Source: Pelecanus crispus (Eukaryota > Chordata > Aves > Pelecaniformes > Pelecanidae). Taken from it: DNA of 64,000 nt. The stretch is taken from positions 7,638,372 to 7,702,371 of the forward strand of contig NC_134655.1 in assembly GCF_030463565.1 (NCBI RefSeq), given 5' to 3'. Positions 1 through 13,420 of this stretch are shown here, one piece after another; positions within the stretch are counted from its first letter, which is position 1, and each line of letters opens with the position of its first letter. The notes under the pieces are model-generated. The model ran no database searches, was not told where the DNA came from, and was given only the letters and a program-made list of their open reading frames with translations. The position numbers and the translations under genes are program-made.

Positions 1-182
1 TCTCCTTTGAGATGCGCATCCCATTGCCTTCAATGAGACCAGTCTGTGCAGCCTGGGCAAACATTTGGGTCATTAATTGCTTGAGGGCTTATTGACTGTG
101 GTTTACGTATCCTTGCGGAGAGGGCACGAAACGCCTTGTTGTGGAGAGGCAGATGATACTTTGCTTTGTTTTCCTTTCTCAG

Positions 183-3100
183 CTGGTTGCATCGATCGTC
201 TTCATCAGCTTTGGTGTCATTGCTGCGTTCTGCTGTGCCATAGTAGACGGTGTCTTTGCTGCCAGACACATAGTAAGTGCTTCCAGGAAAACGCAGGTCC
301 TGCAATGCTTTTACTCTAGGAAAACAAGCGATGGTGTCCATAATCCCGTATCAAGCCGCATCAAACCCTGTAAATATATGTCATGTGCTGAATGCTGTTT
401 TAAATCATAAACTTTAGAAAAATGTATCAGTTTTGCAAAAATATTTTGAAATGAGCAGCAAGCATTAAGATCTTAAAAATATGCTTTAGTTTTTTTGGAT
501 ATGCTTTATGTGTTTACTGAGTCTCAAAACTATAAGGTGTAATGTGAATTACAGATATTGCTGAGGGACAATATATGAGCAGTAACATCTATCATATTTT
601 AAATATTAGCAGAGGTAGTTCTTAATGCCGGTCGAACCGCTGGATGTTGTAGTAGAATGAAGCAATTTGATACGAAGCTCATTAAAGCATTACAGTATAA
701 ACAGGAAGCACTTGCAGTAGGTTCTCAGTTTCTATTCAATGGCTTAAAATATGAGCTACTGCTGTCATGACCAATCTCTAGTACAGTGGGATGTACAAAA
801 GTTTAAGTTATTAGTGTAGAAATTAGAAAACACAATTCCATTTCAACTTTTTAATTGAAATTTATAACTGCAAACAGATTTTTGTCCTGCAAGTCGGCAG
901 TTTGATGACTTTTTGAAATTTTTGGCAAGATGGGATTAAAAGGACAGATTTTGGATTTATTTGTGATCAGAATGGAAAGGAATTTCAGAAGGTCAGAATT
1001 ACCCATGAAGTGGAAACTCCCCATGTCAGCTGGCTTATTATTCTCCTTGTAAAGCCGGCTCCCTTTCCTGCCCCTCGGCGTTCCAATGGGAGAAAGACAG
1101 CTGGACAGCAGGATTTGCTGACAGGGCAAAGGGCGGCTCCGCTCAGCTGCGTGATAGGTCTCCGTCTGTCTGGATGCAACCGGCAAGTCTCGGCCATCCC
1201 TGACCTGCCTTGCGAGGGCATGTGAAGCATTAGCTTTGATAAAAAGGTGAAGCCTCTTCAACTCCCGATCCTGGCCGTGTGCGTCTGAGCCCTGCAGAAC
1301 GTACTCTGTGATTTTTAGGTGCTGACCTCACAGGCTGGGTGATGGCATGAGCTGGCACCTCTTCCCGGCCGGCGGCAGGGATGTCTGCGTGTCTGAGGCA
1401 GCCAGAGCTGAGCAGTTGGGATGACGAGGGCTCTGGTTTCTGCCTCTTGATGAACGGACGTGCTTTTGGCCTCGCTTCACCCCCTAACAGTCAAAGAATG
1501 TCATCTTGCTGGGGACGTGCTTCTGCCACGCTAGCACATAGCGTTCCCCCGATTGCCTGCTCCTGCTGCTGCCCTGCCACCCCGAGCTTTGGCTCAGGTG
1601 CCCGGAGAGCAAGTCCAGCTGCTCCTGGGAAGGGCTCGCTGAAGCACATACGCATCCAGCGTTGCTTTCCCTGAAGTTTTTTTCCCTGGGGACAAGGCTG
1701 CCCCAAAGCGAGATGTTAATGTAGTTTGTTTGCAGGCTGAGCCATTGTAATCCTCCAGAGCTTTCCCGCAAGTCACTCAAAAGCCCAGAAAGACAAGTTT
1801 GACAACAATTTATAAGAAATTATTATGATTCAGCATGAAGAGCCCTCAGAAACATGTCAGGCAGCCCTGGGATGTGTCTGAGGGGATGAGGAATGAATCA
1901 TTCAGTTCAGGGTGGCTGCCCTCACCCAAACGAGCCCAGCTAAGAGCCTGCTCCACCCGTGCTACCTGCAACAAACACGTGCCTCCAAGGACCAGGGTTA
2001 AACATCACCTGGGGCTCAGGAGGGCTGAGGTGGGGGGCTGCCGTGGGTGGGGATGTTGCAGAACAGCCACTGTATTGAGGTGCTGATGTGAGAGAGGGTC
2101 TCTCTCTAAAGCCTGGCCCCATTCCCCGGGCCAGCTAGCTGATTTTGATTTCACTGCAATGCTAAGCCTGGTGCTTTTTCATCGGCAGGATCTGAGGCCG
2201 CTGTACGCAGGGCGATGTCAGTACTACTCCAAGAGTACGACCCCACCGGAGGTGAGAGCAGGTTTGGCCGTGTTGTCTCCATGAAGGGGCTGGCTTCATG
2301 GTGCAGGTGGAGCAACCTGCTGCCAGGCTGCTGCTCCAGTGTACCGGCGGTCTGCGAAGTGAGGAGGGGGTGGGAGGCTGGGCCTGGGGTGGGAGCGGGG
2401 TGCCAGAAGGACTCAGGGAGTGAATTCCTCCACGCTTGGTACTGCCACGATAGTGAAGGAGCGGCTGGAGAGGAGGGGATGGGGGAAAGGGAAATACACC
2501 AGTTTCTCTAGATCTTCAGCCGTGAATTCATTACAAGAGCAGGGTGGTGGGTTAAGAGTTCAGACAGCAGTAATTTCTGTGGATACAAGCAACATATACC
2601 AGCCTCTGCACCTCTGCTGTCTATCGTCTTCTCCAAAGAGAAGCCCGTTGGGGACAGATGTTCCTGCCACATATTGATAGTGTGCGTGGACATCTTTGGC
2701 CACTTTTGCTGTGCACTGAGAGTCTCTGAGATGTCCTCACAATTTCCCAAGTAGTTTTGAATAACCACTATATTTCAAATTACAATGCCTGCTTGAGGTG
2801 CAAAGTAAGTACTACCCAGTGGCATTGGTGGGGTCCATTCTCTTTTCAGCCCAAAGACCGTCCATGCGAGCTTGGCATTACTACCCACAGGCAGACAATT
2901 AACCGCTTTAGTCGGCTATTCACCAATATGGGAATCTTGCTCTCAGTTTGTATCATCCTACTGACAACTCCTTGCTCTAAGTTGCTGTGCGGCGAGGAGT
3001 GTTAGTTCAGCAAGGTCTTAGCTGCTTGTAAGAATTGCACAACCCTCTTCCTATGCAGGCATGTGCTTATCTATGACTTCCCCATGGTGGAAGGAAATGC

Positions 3101-6100
3101 TGGTCTGTTCTAGTCTAGCGTGTCTTTATTCCAGTATAACCGTGTACTTTGTAGGAGCTGTGCTGTAAGATAAGGAAAGAAAAATCTGCCTGGGGCTAAT
3201 CTGGAGATCCGTGCAAAATCGACATATAAAGCAGGCCAAATAGCAGCAGAAACCAAGTTTGGTGATCATGTTCTTATGTGCTTTATGTATTTTTTCTGGA
3301 TTCACACAGGCAATCTGTCACCCACAGCGCCGTGCACCCTGCACGCCAAAAATAAAAACCAACACCTGCTTCTGCTGTGACCTGTACAACTGTGGAAAGT
3401 GAGTAAGCTAAAATTACCATTCCTGGCCATGGGAAGAGCGAGCAGTGGTCATGCTGGTTTGCAGGTGTCTGAAGGGCCAGGATAGGGCGGGAACAAAGTA
3501 TCAGTTAATGACAGTTGTTGTGGGAAGGGCCCTTAAGCTGTGGTTGCTAGCCACAGGGACTCCCAGGCAAAAGATTACCAAGTAAAGGGGTGTATGAAAC
3601 ACACTGAAGCCATCCCAGCTACGGGTAAGCATGGTCCAGGCCAGCCCAGCTGGAAAAATTAAGAGGGCGGGAGTTTCCATTACTTCCAAGCTTGGTGCCT
3701 TTCCCAGTTTTTCCCCTATTGAGTCCCTTGTCATAACACCTTCCTTCTCTGTTGGCACTGCTGGTTCACTGGGTCTTACTTTGTTTTAGAAGATTGAAGA
3801 TGTAAAAACTGGGACACCGTTCTTCCTGACCTTCTCACTCTTTCATTCCCCATCCTGCTAACAGGGAGGAGAGTTTGCAGACCAGTGCCACCTGCATGTT
3901 CATAAATCAGCATCCTTCTCTGCCCAGTGAATATCTTTTGTGGTCACGGAGGTTGGAAGGTGTACCAGCACTGTGCAAAAATGAGTCAGAAGGGTGGTTA
4001 CCAATCAAGCACCACTACATAGTGATCACACCAGCATTAGATCTGGCTACTGTGCCTAAGCCAACTTAATTTACAGCATGTGCTGCTTACATCATTTGGA
4101 GTGTCTCATGTGTGTCAGCAAGCAATTAATAAATTGATTTTTTTTTTAGTGCTGGCTCTTGCCTAGGGCTGTTTCAGGCTTAGCATTTCTCACAGTACTT
4201 AGTTGGGCTGGCCCCCACTTAAATCACTGACTGTGGTGGAGGAAGATTAAAAGCTGCTGTTGGGAGAGGGCGGTTCCGCGTGGTGGGAAGGGTAATCCCT
4301 GGTCTCTGTAGGACTTGGTTTCTGTAGAAGCCACTGCAGAGGGGTGAAGCTCACGCTTGCCTTTTGACAGTTTACAGAACACAATCCCTGATCCCTTTTC
4401 ACTAGCTGAAGAGAGTGATATGCTGAGAAGTGATTGGAATAGAAGAACTTGTCACTTCTCCTGTTTGGTTTTTTTCTCTCCCCCCCCCCCCCCACCCGTC
4501 AGGCTGGTTCAGGGTCCTGCCTCTGACCCATTTTCCCCTCTCTGATATAAGATACCAGTTGTTACCATCTCAGTCTTGCTTAGTGCCACACAAGTGTTCT
4601 GCACTGAGGAGGTGCTGGTTCTTTTGGGATCTCAGTAAGAAAGACATGGACACTGAAGGCTTCTTAGCTCACATATTATGTAAAGGATGGAAATTTTAGA
4701 AAAAAGTGACAGCTATCTTGCATCCCTCCTGATGCTGGGAACCCTGGCTGTGACAGCATTGGATGAGCCCCTTCCCACTGATAAGTACATGCTGTACTCA
4801 TCTGTACAGTGCCAAATGTTCTCGGTGGTACAACAAGGTTAGCTGAGAGCTTTACACTCACACATCTCCACAGGAACAAGCTCTTGCAAACAGTGCATAC
4901 AGGTTGTATTGTTAAAGGCAGTCACGGCATGTGCTCAGGTTATACAGAGGTCATGCCAGCTAACATACAGGTTTTTACAACCTGTTGTTACGCTCTGCCT
5001 CGATTCTGCTTGAAATCCCTGTCTCCTCGTTGCAGTGTCTTCTGCAGTGGCCTGCTACAACAAGATAGGGAAAAAAGGAAAAGAAGAAACCAAAATTGAG
5101 TAATGAGGGAAGGAGGGTGGCTCTTGTGAAAGGGGGCAGGTTCCTGCAGGCCTTACAGCGTCTGCTGGGGAGCTGAGCCTGCATCTCCTGTTTCTTGGCC
5201 TTAAATATGAGCCTGCTCTTCCCCATTTCCTCAGAGCCCTTGTGCAGTGTGAGCTGGGAGATAAGTCATTCATAAGCCCTTAGTACTATTTGTCCCTGAT
5301 CAATGTTTTCTTAAGGGGAATTTGCTGTAGCCCGCTACATCTGGTAAGCTACACGAAAGGCCAGCCGGTTCTCCCAAGCAGCAGTCGGAGAGAAGTCATT
5401 ACTGAAGAATCCTGCCTGCGAGACTCCAGCCCACATGTTGCAGGAGCCACTTTTCCCTTTCCAAAATAATGACCTAAGTGAATTCGACCGAGTTTTCTCC
5501 CTCTTTTTTTCTGCATGTGGAAAAGCTTAAAACTGTATGCAGAAAGACCTCTCTCTGCCAGAGTGCTGGGGGTCCTGCCAGCCCATGGCATTGCAGAGCT
5601 GCAAAGGCAGGCAGCTGGAGCAGAGCAGCCGAGTTGGACATGCTTTGTGGCCAAGCCCCGTGGTGCCAGCAGGCCAGCTGTGCTGTGCTGTCCCCATCCC
5701 ACCCAGCTGCTCTTGTGGCTGAGGAGCAGCCAGTGCTGCCCTGAAGGGCAGCTGCTGCTCCTCGAGGCACAGGCTGGTTTCCCTGGGTAACTCCAAGACT
5801 GGTTTGTCCTTGGGAAGCCTCCAGGATCTCTGTGGAGATTTCAGATGATAGAAAATAAGAGGCAGATTCAGACTCAAGGTCATTTGGGTATTTGCAGGCC
5901 TTGCAGGACTTGTTTGTTTCACAACAGATCAAGCCGCCTTCTGCTGTTGCCATGCAGGGAGATCTCAGATGCCACAAGCACGGGATCTAGCAGGCTTTAT
6001 CCTCACTCCCTCGGTAGTCAGGTCCAGGCTATCATTAAATTGCAGAGTGCATTTTACTGTCCAACAGAAGTGCTTAGGTTTTATGATGTGGTGCATTTTT

Positions 6101-9100
6101 TTATAATTATTGTTGGGGTTTTTTTCCTAATCTAGCAGAGTAGAGATTTCTGGAGGCTACTACGAATACATTGATGTCAGCAGCTGCCAGGACATCATCC
6201 ACCTTTACCACTTGCTTTGGTCGGCAACCATTCTGAACATAGTGGGGCTATTCCTAGGGATCATTACAGCAGCGATACTTGGAGGCTTTAAAGACATGGT
6301 AAGATGCTACCAATTTCTCTGTGCATTAAACGAAACAAATCAGGCAAACTGCATTTTAAAAATAATCGTGAAAACAGCTATTGGTATTTCAGTGCAAACA
6401 ATCTATGCGTCACTGCAATCTGGCTGGAAAGAAGGGCGTGAAATAACTGTGAGGAGAAAGTGGAAATGATTCACCTTTCTGATCTGGTGTCACCTCCTGA
6501 ACACAATTAGAAAAGATGAACAGAACTGGGAGATTGTATTTTCAAAAGGAACCTTCTCAGAGGTGTTGGCAATACTGAGATGAATAAAAATAAGCTGTTT
6601 CTTAAAAATTGATCTTCTTTTCATAGCATTGACCTTCGACAAGGAAATGTGTGGTGATTGCTCATGAATTGTTGATTTTATAGCAGTAGTAGGGTTCTGA
6701 GCTTTACAGACTGTTTGAGCAGCCCTGTTAGGCTGAAACTCTCCATCTAGGTACTTCATGGTGCAGAATTTGAGAGGGTCAACTGGGGACCAAAACCAGG
6801 TAAAAGATTGCAAACTTCAGATAATGAAAAAAATGCTGTGCTGACAACGTGAGCTTTGAAATACCCTCACTTAACCAGGCTGGCTGTTACCTTCCATACG
6901 GTTTTGTTCTGCAGAGGACAAATCAGAGGGGAGAACTGAACATTCAACAGATAAATTTGGGTGGTTTTTTCAGTCTCTTGTGACTCATTAGGAATAATAC
7001 AAAATGAGACACCCAGAAAAGAGCATTTGTTGTCCTGGCAATACATTTTTCTTACAAACAGATCTTGGGCCCTGCACTAAGGGTGCCTTATTTCAGAACT
7101 CTGAACTTTCCTACACTCTTTTCAGACTCACCAAGATTTTCCTCAAACAAAACAGGAGACACATTTCCAGCTGTGCATTGTGGCCTTTTGAGATTTGATC
7201 CACACCAGACAGCCTGTAAACCTCCACAAAAAAAGATGTGTAGAAGTGTCTGTGAACAGCAGTACAAAGCATTTGAAATACGCTGATCTCAAAATGCACT
7301 GAATAGCAGAGTAATCAAAATTAATGGATTCTTTCTCCTACTTGTGAAGATGCAATCTGAACAGTTGTTTTGTTTGAGTACTGGTGTGCACTGGGCTATC
7401 GCCAGCATGTTTGGTGGAATCTGAGAGGAAATAATAGGTGGCTGAGGAATGAAATGACCTCGGGACTCACCTGCTGCCTAAGAGGCAACCGGATTGCCAG
7501 TCGCTAATTTGGCAGAGTTGAGCTCTAAAGACACACAGTGCTCCTTTAAATCATTTCTACTTTCATTCAGCTGTCAGCTTTCTGTGACTTGATTATCAGC
7601 CTGAGATTCTCTCTGTTTTAACAGACTCCTTCCCTTCCTACTTTGAACTGTACGGTTGAAAATGCACACCCGTCGGTGTCCTACTACTCAAGGCCACAGG
7701 TGACGTCTTACAACACCTACTACCACAGCACTCCTCACCTGCCTCCCTACTCCGCATACGACTTTCAGGTAGGGAACGTTACAGGATGTTTTCTTGTTTA
7801 GCAGCAAGGTTAAATCCAGCCCGTCCGCAGGACTCTGGAGGCCTGTCTTCCCATCATTCACACAGTTTAATTTTCCTGTTCCTGCAGAGAATACCAAATC
7901 TCTCCTGCTAGGCATTGGTCCTTGGCAGTGCTCTCTTTTACCAAGGCAGTATTTTCCTGAAAGCTGTTCCTGAAGAGAAGGCAACAGAACCTGCTGCCTG
8001 TCTCCCCTGTCGTTCACTGGTAGGGGCCACATTAAAAATAGGCATTGCCCCCCTGGCACCTGCAGTGCTCTGAGGACAGAGGCAAAGCGGGATGTTCAGG
8101 TGCTAGTTTTTATTAGGCCAACTGCTATGTTTGAGAGAAACAGATGAGCTTTTGGAAACAAGCTATTTGAGCTCCTGAAGACACATACTGACTGAAAAGC
8201 TTTTCTGGTATGGTTTTTTTTCTACACGCTTCAGCTGGTCTTAGAACTGTCCCTGCAAATATCACTTCTGCTGTAATGCATCCCTTCCCCTTCTGAGTTA
8301 TGGAGCTGTGCTGTTGCAAACTGTGATTTCATGTGAACCTTGCTGTCAACATCAGCTTTCACTTGTTGAAGCAGATGAGGACATTTCCTCCTCAGCTCTT
8401 CTGTCAGGTGGATGTTACCACAGTGATGATGTTAACTTAACACATCGTAAGTTATCTTTGCCACCATCAGGGCTGGAGACTTTTTTTTATTAACAAGAGC
8501 TTAAGGTCTTGGACATGAACTAAGAGGTGTGCTCTGTGATAGCCACCAACTCCCTCATCAGAGCCATGCGTTACAGGTAACATGAATCTAAACCTTCCTG
8601 GTTTTACTGCTAGTGCCACTAGGCAACACTGTTGTCAGGGCTTCCTAGAAATATTTGAACACTTACATCAGAATTTCTAGGACTTATTTATACAGATTTG
8701 TGACTCATTTTTGAGATTAACGCAACCTGGGACAGTCTCTAGTGTTGTATAACTTCTTACAGTTGCAAAAATACCAACCTCAGCGCATACCAAACCAAGC
8801 TCTGAAGTCCTCTTCTCAGCCGCTTGGCTGGTACTAAGCACTGTTTAACTCGGGGTTTGTCTGTACTGCAGGCACAGTACCAGCCGAGAGCTCAGCATGG
8901 GTGGATTTGCCCTGCTTTTCAACTAAAAGTGCTGCTGGGGCTCTGCTAGCGTTTACATCTCAGCCGGACAGATGAAAGTCTGTGTCTTGCTGCTGTGAGC
9001 ACAGGTGTTGGCTTAGGAGCCGGCACAAAAGCTGGGCATAAATTGAGGTAATCTGAATTTAAAATAGCCAAGTCTCTCTTTCATATACAATTCCATGTCT

Positions 9101-11901
9101 GAGCCTTATCTTCCAGGGAACTTGAGGGCCTGCATGAAAGCGTTAGCTGAGGCCTCTAGCAGTGGAGACTCTCTCTTGCCTGGAGCCCTGCTCCGACCCG
9201 AGCCGTGTCTGTACCACCCTGACACCTTCTCCCCTGCCACCCTACAGCACTCGCCTCTCAACCCCTTCTGAAGGCTGCACTCCCTCTGGTGCAAGAATTG
9301 GTCAAGTCAGTGCTTCCCACTCATCCCACACATCTTTCACAGGAAAAAAAAAACGAACACATCAGAATTTCTAAGGAAGCCTGTGCCCTGCAAGAGCCTG
9401 GCTTTCACACACAGCTATAAAGCGTCAGACCCAGATCTCTTGTTTTTGGAGGAGCGCAAGCCGATGGGTGTTGCAGCAGCCCCCACTTGTGCTGTGGCTA
9501 GCGACAGTCCACCCAGCTGCTTGTGGTGAGGAAGGCAGCAGCCTCTGCAATGGGCCGTGGTGGGAACCGGGCAGGAGGAAAGGGCCCTGGCAGAAGCAGT
9601 GCCTGTATCTTTCTCCTCCCTGTGTGCTCGGCTGGGGGCAATCAGGTGAGAAAGTCTCAGTCCTGCAGCATTCTGACTTCTGCAGGCCCTGAGCCACGTG
9701 GCTCTGACGAGAGAACACAGGCAAGCCGTGGCCTTCTCTGCTTTTCATCCCCTGTCAAAAGAGGAATTAGTGCCATCTTCCCAGCCACCGGCCTTGTTAA
9801 CAAAGCCAGGCTGCTGCCTGCAGCCGGCGTGAGCCAGGCCTGCTTGCAGCCACGGCAGCTCTCCTCCAGGACTCGTGGCTGTGGCAGCCGGGCACAGGCG
9901 CTTTGTAACGGTGAAAACCCAGGGGCTGCGTTTGCTAACGAGCGTCGGTGCCATGTCGCTGCGGCAGTGCCCCTCCAAATGTCTTTGCAGTCTGGGGGTT
10001 CCCACCCGTTGGGCTTTAGGCGAACTGGGGCGTGATGGAAGAGCTGTTGTGTTGTTTGAAATGGGAACGGTTTGTACGGCTTTCCGTGAGGTCCTCGACG
10101 AGCAGGCTGGGCTTTTGTAGTCTATAATCTGCTTAATAAACCGCCACAGGTTGGTGTTAGGGGATGCTGCTTGAAAACAACCTGCTATTACTTTGGAGTC
10201 CGTCATCCGTGTTCAGAAAACGGCAACAAGGCTGGTGAAGGGTCTGGAGCACAGGCCTTATGAGGAGCGGCTGAGGGAACTGGGGTTGTTTAGCCTGGAG
10301 AAGAGGAGGCTGAGGGGAGACCTGATCGCTCTCTACAACTACCTGAAAGGAGGGTGTAGTGAGGTGGGTGTTGGTCTCTTCTCCCAAGTAGTTAGCGATA
10401 GGACGAGAGGAAATGGGCTTAAGCTGCGCCAGGGGAGGTTTAGGTTGCAAATTAGGAAAAATTTCTTTACGGAAAGGGTGGTCAAGCATTGGAACAGGCT
10501 GCCCAGAGAGGTGGTGGAGTCACCATCCCTGGAAGTGTTCAAAAAACGGGTAGATGTGGCACTTGGGGACATGGTTTAGTCCAGTCTACCCTTGATTGGT
10601 TTAGAGTAGACTTGGTAGTGTAGGTTAATGGTTGGACTGGATGATCTTAAAGGTCTTTTCCAACCTAAATGATTCTATGATTCTATTCTATGATTCTATC
10701 CCTCCGCCCACCAAGGTAAAACCACACGGTCGCCTCCGACCTTGTACGTGGTCACCACTGCCTACAGCGCGGGTCCCTCGGCGTGCACTCCTGTGCCCCT
10801 TGCAGCACGGTGCAAATCCTCCTCGCGCTTCTGTCTCTGCCAGGGCCTCAAGCTGGGCACATTTGGGATTTGCAGTCCGTGCTCATGGCCAAAGGGTGAA
10901 GGGGCGCGTGGTGCCTGAGCAGCAGGGCGGAAGGCGCGCTGCCCCGGCGGCACGGTGAGAGCCGTCCAGCGCTGCTCGCTCTGCGGGTGACTTGTTCAGG
11001 CGGGCCGGAGGGCCGGCAGCAGCACAGGCGCAGCACGACCGTCGGGGTAAAACCACGGTGTGTTAGTGGCCAGAGGAGCGAATGCAAGTGACTGGACTCC
11101 ATCGCCTGTTTGCGGACAGAACGCAGCCTGCGCGCAGGTCTCTGACAGCACCACCACTGATGACTTGAGACTTTAGACCTAAGGTATTTTTGATAACGAA
11201 GGTATTTTGGAGAGCAGAAATTAATCTTCAGGCATGCACAGATTTTGCTTCTCCACCTTTTCAAGCTTTTGACTTACTGAAGGAATAAATTATTTTGTTA
11301 TCATTAATTTCTGGGTTTTTTATTTATTTGTGATCAAGAGAAAAGGTAGTGTAAGAAGAAATTACCTGCAGCCTGTTCATTGTTGCTACTGGCTGATGTG
11401 TGAAACCCAAGATTTGAGACTCATCAGTTTTGAGTTGTCCAGCCTCTGTGAAATGCAGCAGGTACACAGAAGTGAGGAGAAAGAAATTTTTTTCTTTTTT
11501 TCTCTTTTTTTAAATGCCTTCTTCAGTTTTAGGTGTGAGGATTTTCATTATGCAAAACTGTTACAGGCTGTGCTTACCTTGAATGCAACAAGTTATTTGA
11601 ACACTTATTTGTATATACATATTTTGCAGAAGCGAGCCTTGAAATGTTAATTTTGCACTGCTTGGTAATACAGTATTGCTTTGCTAGGGTCCTCTACTTT
11701 GAGAAGTGTTTACATTACGGCCTTCTTGCTGTCTCCCTGCAGCATTCCAGCATGTTTCCAGCCTCCACTCCTTCTGGCCTCTCTGATGACCCCCAGTCAG
11801 TGTCGCCATCTCCCAGCTATATGTGGTCCTCTAATGCGCCGCCTCGTTACTCGCCACCGTATTTTCCACCTTTTGAAAAGCCACCACCTTATACACCATA
11901 A
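183..11901 (+). CDS. TMEM255A: TMEM255A (FAM70A), 3' six coding exons; 5' part outside window
   Basis: Multi-pass membrane protein of poorly known function. Coding exons read at 183-272, 2189-2251, 3310-3398, 6136-6298, 7625-7768 and 11743-11901 (708 nt, 236 codons with the stop), all with AG acceptors and GT donors and matching phases. The first visible exon encodes a transmembrane helix ending FAARHI. The 3310 exon carries a Cys-rich extracellular segment ([12 protein letters not shown]). The 6136 exon encodes [15 protein letters not shown] followed by a last helix, [13 protein letters not shown]. The final two exons encode a Tyr/Pro-rich cytoplasmic tail ending [11 protein letters not shown], with PPxY-like motifs suited to WW-domain binding (inference). 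The sequence closely follows human TMEM255A as recalled. The N-terminal helices and start codon lie left of position 1. A segment between the 2189 and 3310 exons, present in one human form, was not found here. Confidence 0.93.
4480..4493. repeat. Poly(C) tract, 14 bases
   Basis: Run of C inside a pyrimidine-rich stretch of the TMEM255A intron at 3399-6135. Confidence 0.95.
10200..10699 (+). mobile_element. CR1 LINE, 5'-truncated 3' end (sense)
   Basis: This is the 3' end of a chicken-repeat-1 non-LTR retrotransposon. The open frame at 10193-10579 encodes the typical CR1 reverse transcriptase C-terminus ([20 protein letters not shown], later [20 protein letters not shown]). The CR1 3' UTR follows, with GGTTGGACTGGATGATCTTA, and the element closes in the family's terminal ATTCTATG repeats at about 10671-10699. 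It sits in the last TMEM255A intron. The 5' truncation is usual for CR1. The copy looks moderately young because this part of the frame is still open. Confidence 0.95.
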
Positions 11902-12191
11902 AGAATGTGGGAAAGAAGAAAAAAATATTTGCCATTGAAATAATTGTGAACATTTTGTATTTATATTTTACTGTGGGAGGGAGCGGGAGGATAGATACAG
12001 AAGATAATTGCAAATAGAAGTATTAGATTGGACTGTTCTTTCTGGCGAGACTTATTTCAGAGGTTTAACAACAGAGTATGAGGAAGGGAACGTACTGCTG
12101 ATGTTTTGCAGTGTCGGTGAGTAGCGGGTGGCCTAAATTCCAGCCTCCTTGTTTTACCACGAGGTTCATGTAGTCCTTGGTTTTTAATAAA
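11902..12191 (+). other. TMEM255A 3' UTR with candidate poly(A) signal
   Basis: The UTR follows the TAA at 11899-11901. The first good AATAAA is at 12186-12191. A second at 12836-12841 could serve a longer form. Which signal is used cannot be told from sequence alone. Confidence 0.5.
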
Positions 12192-13399
12192 GCGATACAA
12201 CACAGATGATAGGTTCTGGTCTGCCTTACTCCATCTTGTGCCAAGCTGAAGTAAGGGTAGCCAAGATCAATAGCTGCTGGAGAGTATCAACCTGTTTAAG
12301 GTGAGGGTGCTTGCAGACAGCTCGCCTTGACGCTTCTTTTGTTTGGCCTTGGGGCGCCAGTTGCTGGGATTTTTGGGGGCCGCAGAACCTAGCTCACGTC
12401 ACTTGTTGGTTACAGCCTACGCACTGGAAAAATCTTGGGGGGAACCGCAACAGTGTCTCAAACTTTAACACTAATGAAAAGAGATAACGTCATAGGATAT
12501 TTTCACGTATGTCTAGCAAAACAATTGGAATATTGCTTTTTTGAGGGGAAAAGCTTTAACAGGCAAGCTGTTTTTATTTCAGGATGCTTCTTAAGATAGA
12601 AGGTGAAATGGAGCTGTCTCTCTGAATTCTGTGTAAGTTATGCTGAAGTCAAACAGTCTGGGTGGTTGCACTGCCTAAATCTTCCTTGTATTCCTATAAA
12701 GAGCATCAGGAACTGTCCACAAGTCACTGAAACAGTGCAGTGAAAACATTTTTTTTTTTTCCCCTTCTGTTTGGTTGGGAATTTTTTTTTAAGCTTATAC
12801 TTTTAACTTTTTTAATGGACTGAATCAGCACCCCGAATAAACACTGTTTTAGTAGCTGTATTATGGGCTGCACATAAGGAATATCTACTACTAGTTCTCC
12901 AAGATTTAAGTCTCACATGGATAAAATTCAACACCCTGTAATATAGGATGAAACTGATAGGAATTTGCAATTCTTGTTGTGACTTTCATTTAATCTTCAG
13001 CTGATGACTGTGCTGATTGATCTAGATTCCAACAGATTTTGCATGCCTCCTGCATAACAAAAGAAGGTCAGCTTTGTTATGCGGCACACTGTCCTGTAAA
13101 GTGTGGTTCTACTCCAGAAAGTGATTTCAGATGACAGCATTCAGATCTGAGCTGCTCAGCCTGAGCATTCTCAACTGCTTACTTCAGGGATAAAAATAAG
13201 GTATTTCCATTTTACTCCTTATTTCTTAAAGATTTAATTTTCTTGGCATCAGATTGTTGACCCTAATCCTCAATTGTCTACATTTACTTTCAACTGATGC
13301 AGACAAAAAGGTACCTAAAAGCTAAATCTGGCTTTCAGAGTCTAAAAGTAGAATACATGGGGTGGGTGGAATCCAGTTGGAATCTCTCTACTTTTCATC

Positions 13400-13420
13400 A
13401 AAAAAAAAAAAAAAAAAAAA
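13400..13420. repeat. Poly(A) tract, 21 bases
   Basis: Uninterrupted run of A in the TMEM255A-ZBTB33 intergenic region. Confidence 0.95.

Larger units (their letters stand above)
273..11742 (+). other. TMEM255A introns
   Basis: The introns are 273-2188, 2252-3309, 3399-6135, 6299-7624 and 7769-11742. They hold a 14-base poly-C run at 4480-4493 and one CR1 fragment at about 10200-10699. Short open frames scattered here have no family resemblance and no splice context. Nothing else was recognised. Confidence 0.8.

Noticed and set aside
10193-10579. 128-codon open frame in the last TMEM255A intron
   Set aside because: It is the CR1 reverse transcriptase tail, not a host gene.
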